Position numbers and translations under genes: made by a program
Part shown: positions 6,861-7,846 of the stretch, in pieces
Layout: each line of letters opens with the position of its first letter
Position numbering within the stretch: the first letter of the stretch is position 1
NCBI GenBank assembly: GCA_041584015.1
Contig: JBFHES010000215.1
Span: forward strand, 1 to 7,846
DNA from: JBFHES01 sp041584015
Lineage (GTDB): Bacteria > Bacteroidota > Bacteroidia > Bacteroidales > M50B96
Direction of reading: 5' to 3'
DNA length: 7,846 nucleotides
The notes under the pieces: model-generated
The model's input: only the letters and a program-made list of their open reading frames with translations
What the model was told of the DNA's origin: nothing
Databases searched by the model: none

Positions 6861-7472
6861 ATGCATATTGCTGTTGCAGGGAACATTGGCTCAGGAAAAA
6901 CAACATTAACTCGCATGCTTGCTAAGCATTACGGGTGGGATGCTCACTACGAAGATGTGGATGACAATCCTTATTTAAATGATTTTTACGAGGACATGCA
7001 GCGCTGGTCTTTTAACCTGCAAGTATATTTCCTAAATAGCCGATTTAATCAGGTGCTCGACATTCGCAAATCAGGCAAAGAGGTAATTCAAGACCGAACA
7101 ATTTACGAAGATGCCTCTATTTTTGCACCGAACCTTCACTCAATGGGTTTAATGAGTACGCGTGATTTCGAGAACTACTATACGCTTTTTCAATTAATGG
7201 TATCGATGGTGCAACCACCTGATCTGCTCATTTATTTACGAGGCACAGTTCCTACACTCGTTAATCAAATTCAAAAACGTGGAAGAGAGTATGAAAACTC
7301 GATTAGATTAGACTATCTGAAACGATTAAACGAACGTTACGAAGCTTGGATCCAATCATACAATCTTGGAAAACTTTTAATTGTTGAAGTTGATGACTTC
7401 GACTTTAACCGACCTGAAGACTTGAGCGTTGTAATTAATAAAATAGATGCCGAAATTCACGGTATATTTTAA
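6861..7472 (+). CDS. Deoxynucleoside kinase (dCK/dGK family)
   Basis: This 203-residue P-loop kinase uses ATP to phosphorylate the 5' hydroxyl of a deoxynucleoside, the first step of DNA precursor salvage in the cytoplasm. Visible elements: the P-loop GNIGSGKTT (7-15), the putative catalytic glutamate E31 in YEDVDDNPYLNDFYED (30-45), the DRS-type motif here as QDRTIYEDASIF (77-88, D78-R79-T80), and a lid region with arginines around KRGREYENSIRLDYL (139-153). The length and the DRT motif fit bacterial dAK/dGK-like members; characterised Bacteroidota relatives often prefer deoxyadenosine, but substrate preference cannot be read from the sequence. The ATG 6861 follows an AT-rich leader without a clear Shine-Dalgarno. 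The gene lies 74 bases after the propeller gene, with a weak terminator and possible promoter between, so it may be transcribed both alone and by read-through. Confidence 0.95.
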   Translation: MHIAVAGNIGSGKTTLTRMLAKHYGWDAHYEDVDDNPYLNDFYEDMQRWSFNLQVYFLNSRFNQVLDIRKSGKEVIQDRTIYEDASIFAPNLHSMGLMSTRDFENYYTLFQLMVSMVQPPDLLIYLRGTVPTLVNQIQKRGREYENSIRLDYLKRLNERYEAWIQSYNLGKLLIVEVDDFDFNRPEDLSVVINKIDAEIHGIF

Positions 7473-7502
7473 AAGCCGTAAAGCACGCAAATAATATTAT
7501 CC

Positions 7503-7699
7503 AAGATAATAATCGATGCATGAATAGCGGTTACCTTGGCGCTTCGCCCAAACCCGACTTCATTTTTTATTGCATAGAGGTAACTGATTTAGATAAACTT
7601 ATGAACCTAAATTAGCGTCGACTATGCTCCCCATGTAGGGAAGATTGTCCACGGATGGCGCGAAATGAAAGTTACCGCTCCAGATGAATGCACTATCTT
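7503..7699 (+). ncRNA. Possible structured RNA (unrecognised)
   Basis: Three outer arms pair in nested order: AAGATA (7503-7508) with TATCTT (7694-7699), TGCAT (7517-7521) with ATGCA (7688-7692), and AGCGGTTAC (7526-7534) with GTTACCGCT (7671-7679, one T-T mismatch). Inside are the local hairpin 7536-7551 (TTGGCG / CGCCCAA, one bulge), a stem GCATAG (7572-7577) with CTATGC (7622-7627) enclosing CTGATTTAG (7584-7592) with CTAAATTAG (7607-7615), and a small CCC/GGG hairpin at 7629-7640. One inner pair is G-U on the plus strand and would be C-A on the minus strand, which favours plus-strand RNA. The 3' end runs into TCTTTTATT. It does not match tmRNA, SRP RNA, RNase P or a riboswitch that I can recall. 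A decayed inverted-repeat element (MITE-like) or chance pairing in AT-rich DNA are the alternatives. Confidence 0.25.
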
Positions 7700-7731
7700 T
7701 TATTAGGCTTGACTAGTTATTAATGACGGTG

Positions 7732-7750
7732 CCTCAAGAACTATTTGAGG
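7732..7750 (+). terminator. Candidate terminator hairpin
   Basis: CCTCAA-GAACTAT-TTGAGG is a perfect 6-bp stem, extendable by a G-U pair on the outside and one on the inside, with a T-rich stretch TAAGCTTTTATTT after it. The T run starts 5 bases past the stem. It could end the kinase transcript or the possible RNA. It lies 57 bases ahead of the partial gene at the right edge. Confidence 0.35.
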
Positions 7751-7807
7751 TAAGCTTTTATTTGGCATCTGTGGTGGTTTTTTGGTTCGTTGTAGGCGGC
7801 AGCCAAA

Positions 7808-7846
7808 ATGAACACAACAACAAACAGTTTTCGGCTATCGCGGATA
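7808..7846 (+). CDS. Possible start of a gene cut by the window edge
   Basis: An ATG at 7808 opens a frame that stays free of stops to the last base, giving 13 codons (MNTTTNSFRLSRI). It follows a gene-free stretch and a terminator-like hairpin, where the next gene would be expected, and AAA precedes the ATG. The fragment is too short to assign a family; the short polar lead followed by a basic residue would suit a membrane protein N-terminus, but that is a guess. Confidence 0.4.
   Translation, partial: MNTTTNSFRLSRI

Larger units (their letters stand above)
7473..7807. other. Gene-free region after the kinase gene, rich in inverted repeats
   Basis: No credible gene is visible on either strand. 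The longest stretch noted is a minus-strand frame without stops of about 38 codons (7599-7712), with no supporting start signal. What stands out is secondary structure: TATTATC-CAA-GATAATA (7495-7511), GGCG-CTT-CGCC (7538-7548), a two-part stem at 7572-7627, UCCC/GGGA at 7628-7641, and a terminator-like hairpin at 7732-7750. Most fall inside the ordered outer inverted repeats described in the RNA candidate entry. Confidence 0.55.

Noticed and set aside
7459..7479. ACGG/CCGT inverted repeat across the kinase stop codon as terminator
   Set aside because: The stem is only 4 bp with a 13-base loop and has no T run after it.
7599..7712. Minus-strand frame of about 38 codons that reads like a protein fragment (with FIWSGNFHFAPS)
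   Set aside because: It is short, has stops on both sides and no start signal, and it overlaps the inverted-repeat region. A stop-free run of this size is expected by chance.
7503..7846. Retron-like arrangement: inverted repeat, an AGC after the 5' arm, and a reading frame downstream
   Set aside because: Retron a1/a2 arms are normally long and perfect; here the outer arms are short and interrupted. The 13 visible residues of the downstream frame do not look like a reverse transcriptase start, and no msd-type long hairpin is clear.

Overview
The window looks like ordinary chromosomal DNA from a member of the Bacteroidota. The evidence is the Bacteroidota-type -7 element TAnnTTTG in front of cysS, the lack of clear Shine-Dalgarno sequences, the low GC content, and protein types typical of the phylum: a lipoprotein of the M28 glutaminyl-cyclase type, a dCK/dGK-type deoxynucleoside kinase, and a short NfeD plus paraslipin pair. 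I cannot name the genus. No transposase, phage gene, CRISPR array, tRNA or rRNA is visible.

Left part, minus strand (1-3249): a truncated stomatin/paraslipin gene is preceded by a short NfeD-like membrane protein gene 10 bases upstream. This is the classical two-gene membrane-quality module. Upstream of it lies rnr (ribonuclease R). A strong imperfect hairpin at 999-1056 follows the rnr stop and probably ends or protects its transcript. The 775-1089 gap holds this hairpin, a smaller one at 902-919, and no gene.

Middle part, plus strand (3250-6786): 3250-3507 is a divergent promoter region for rnr (left) and cysS (right). The -7 box at 3470-3477 overlaps the upstream TTG start at 3475, so cysS most likely starts at 3508. 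Then come cysS (cysteinyl-tRNA synthetase), an M28-family lipoprotein resembling glutaminyl cyclase, and a secreted beta-propeller-like protein of unknown function. They are separated by 5 bases and 1 base and almost certainly form one operon.

Right part (6787-7846): a small AT-rich hairpin with a T run, overlapping a possible promoter, separates this operon from a deoxynucleoside kinase gene. After it comes a 335-base gene-free stretch with ordered inverted repeats that could fold as one structured RNA (about 7503-7699). The last 39 bases may be the start of another gene.

I see no convincing new multi-gene system. The two points most worth a second look are the possible structured RNA after the kinase gene, and the pairing of a glutaminyl-cyclase-like lipoprotein with a secreted neighbour whose predicted mature N-terminus is glutamine.
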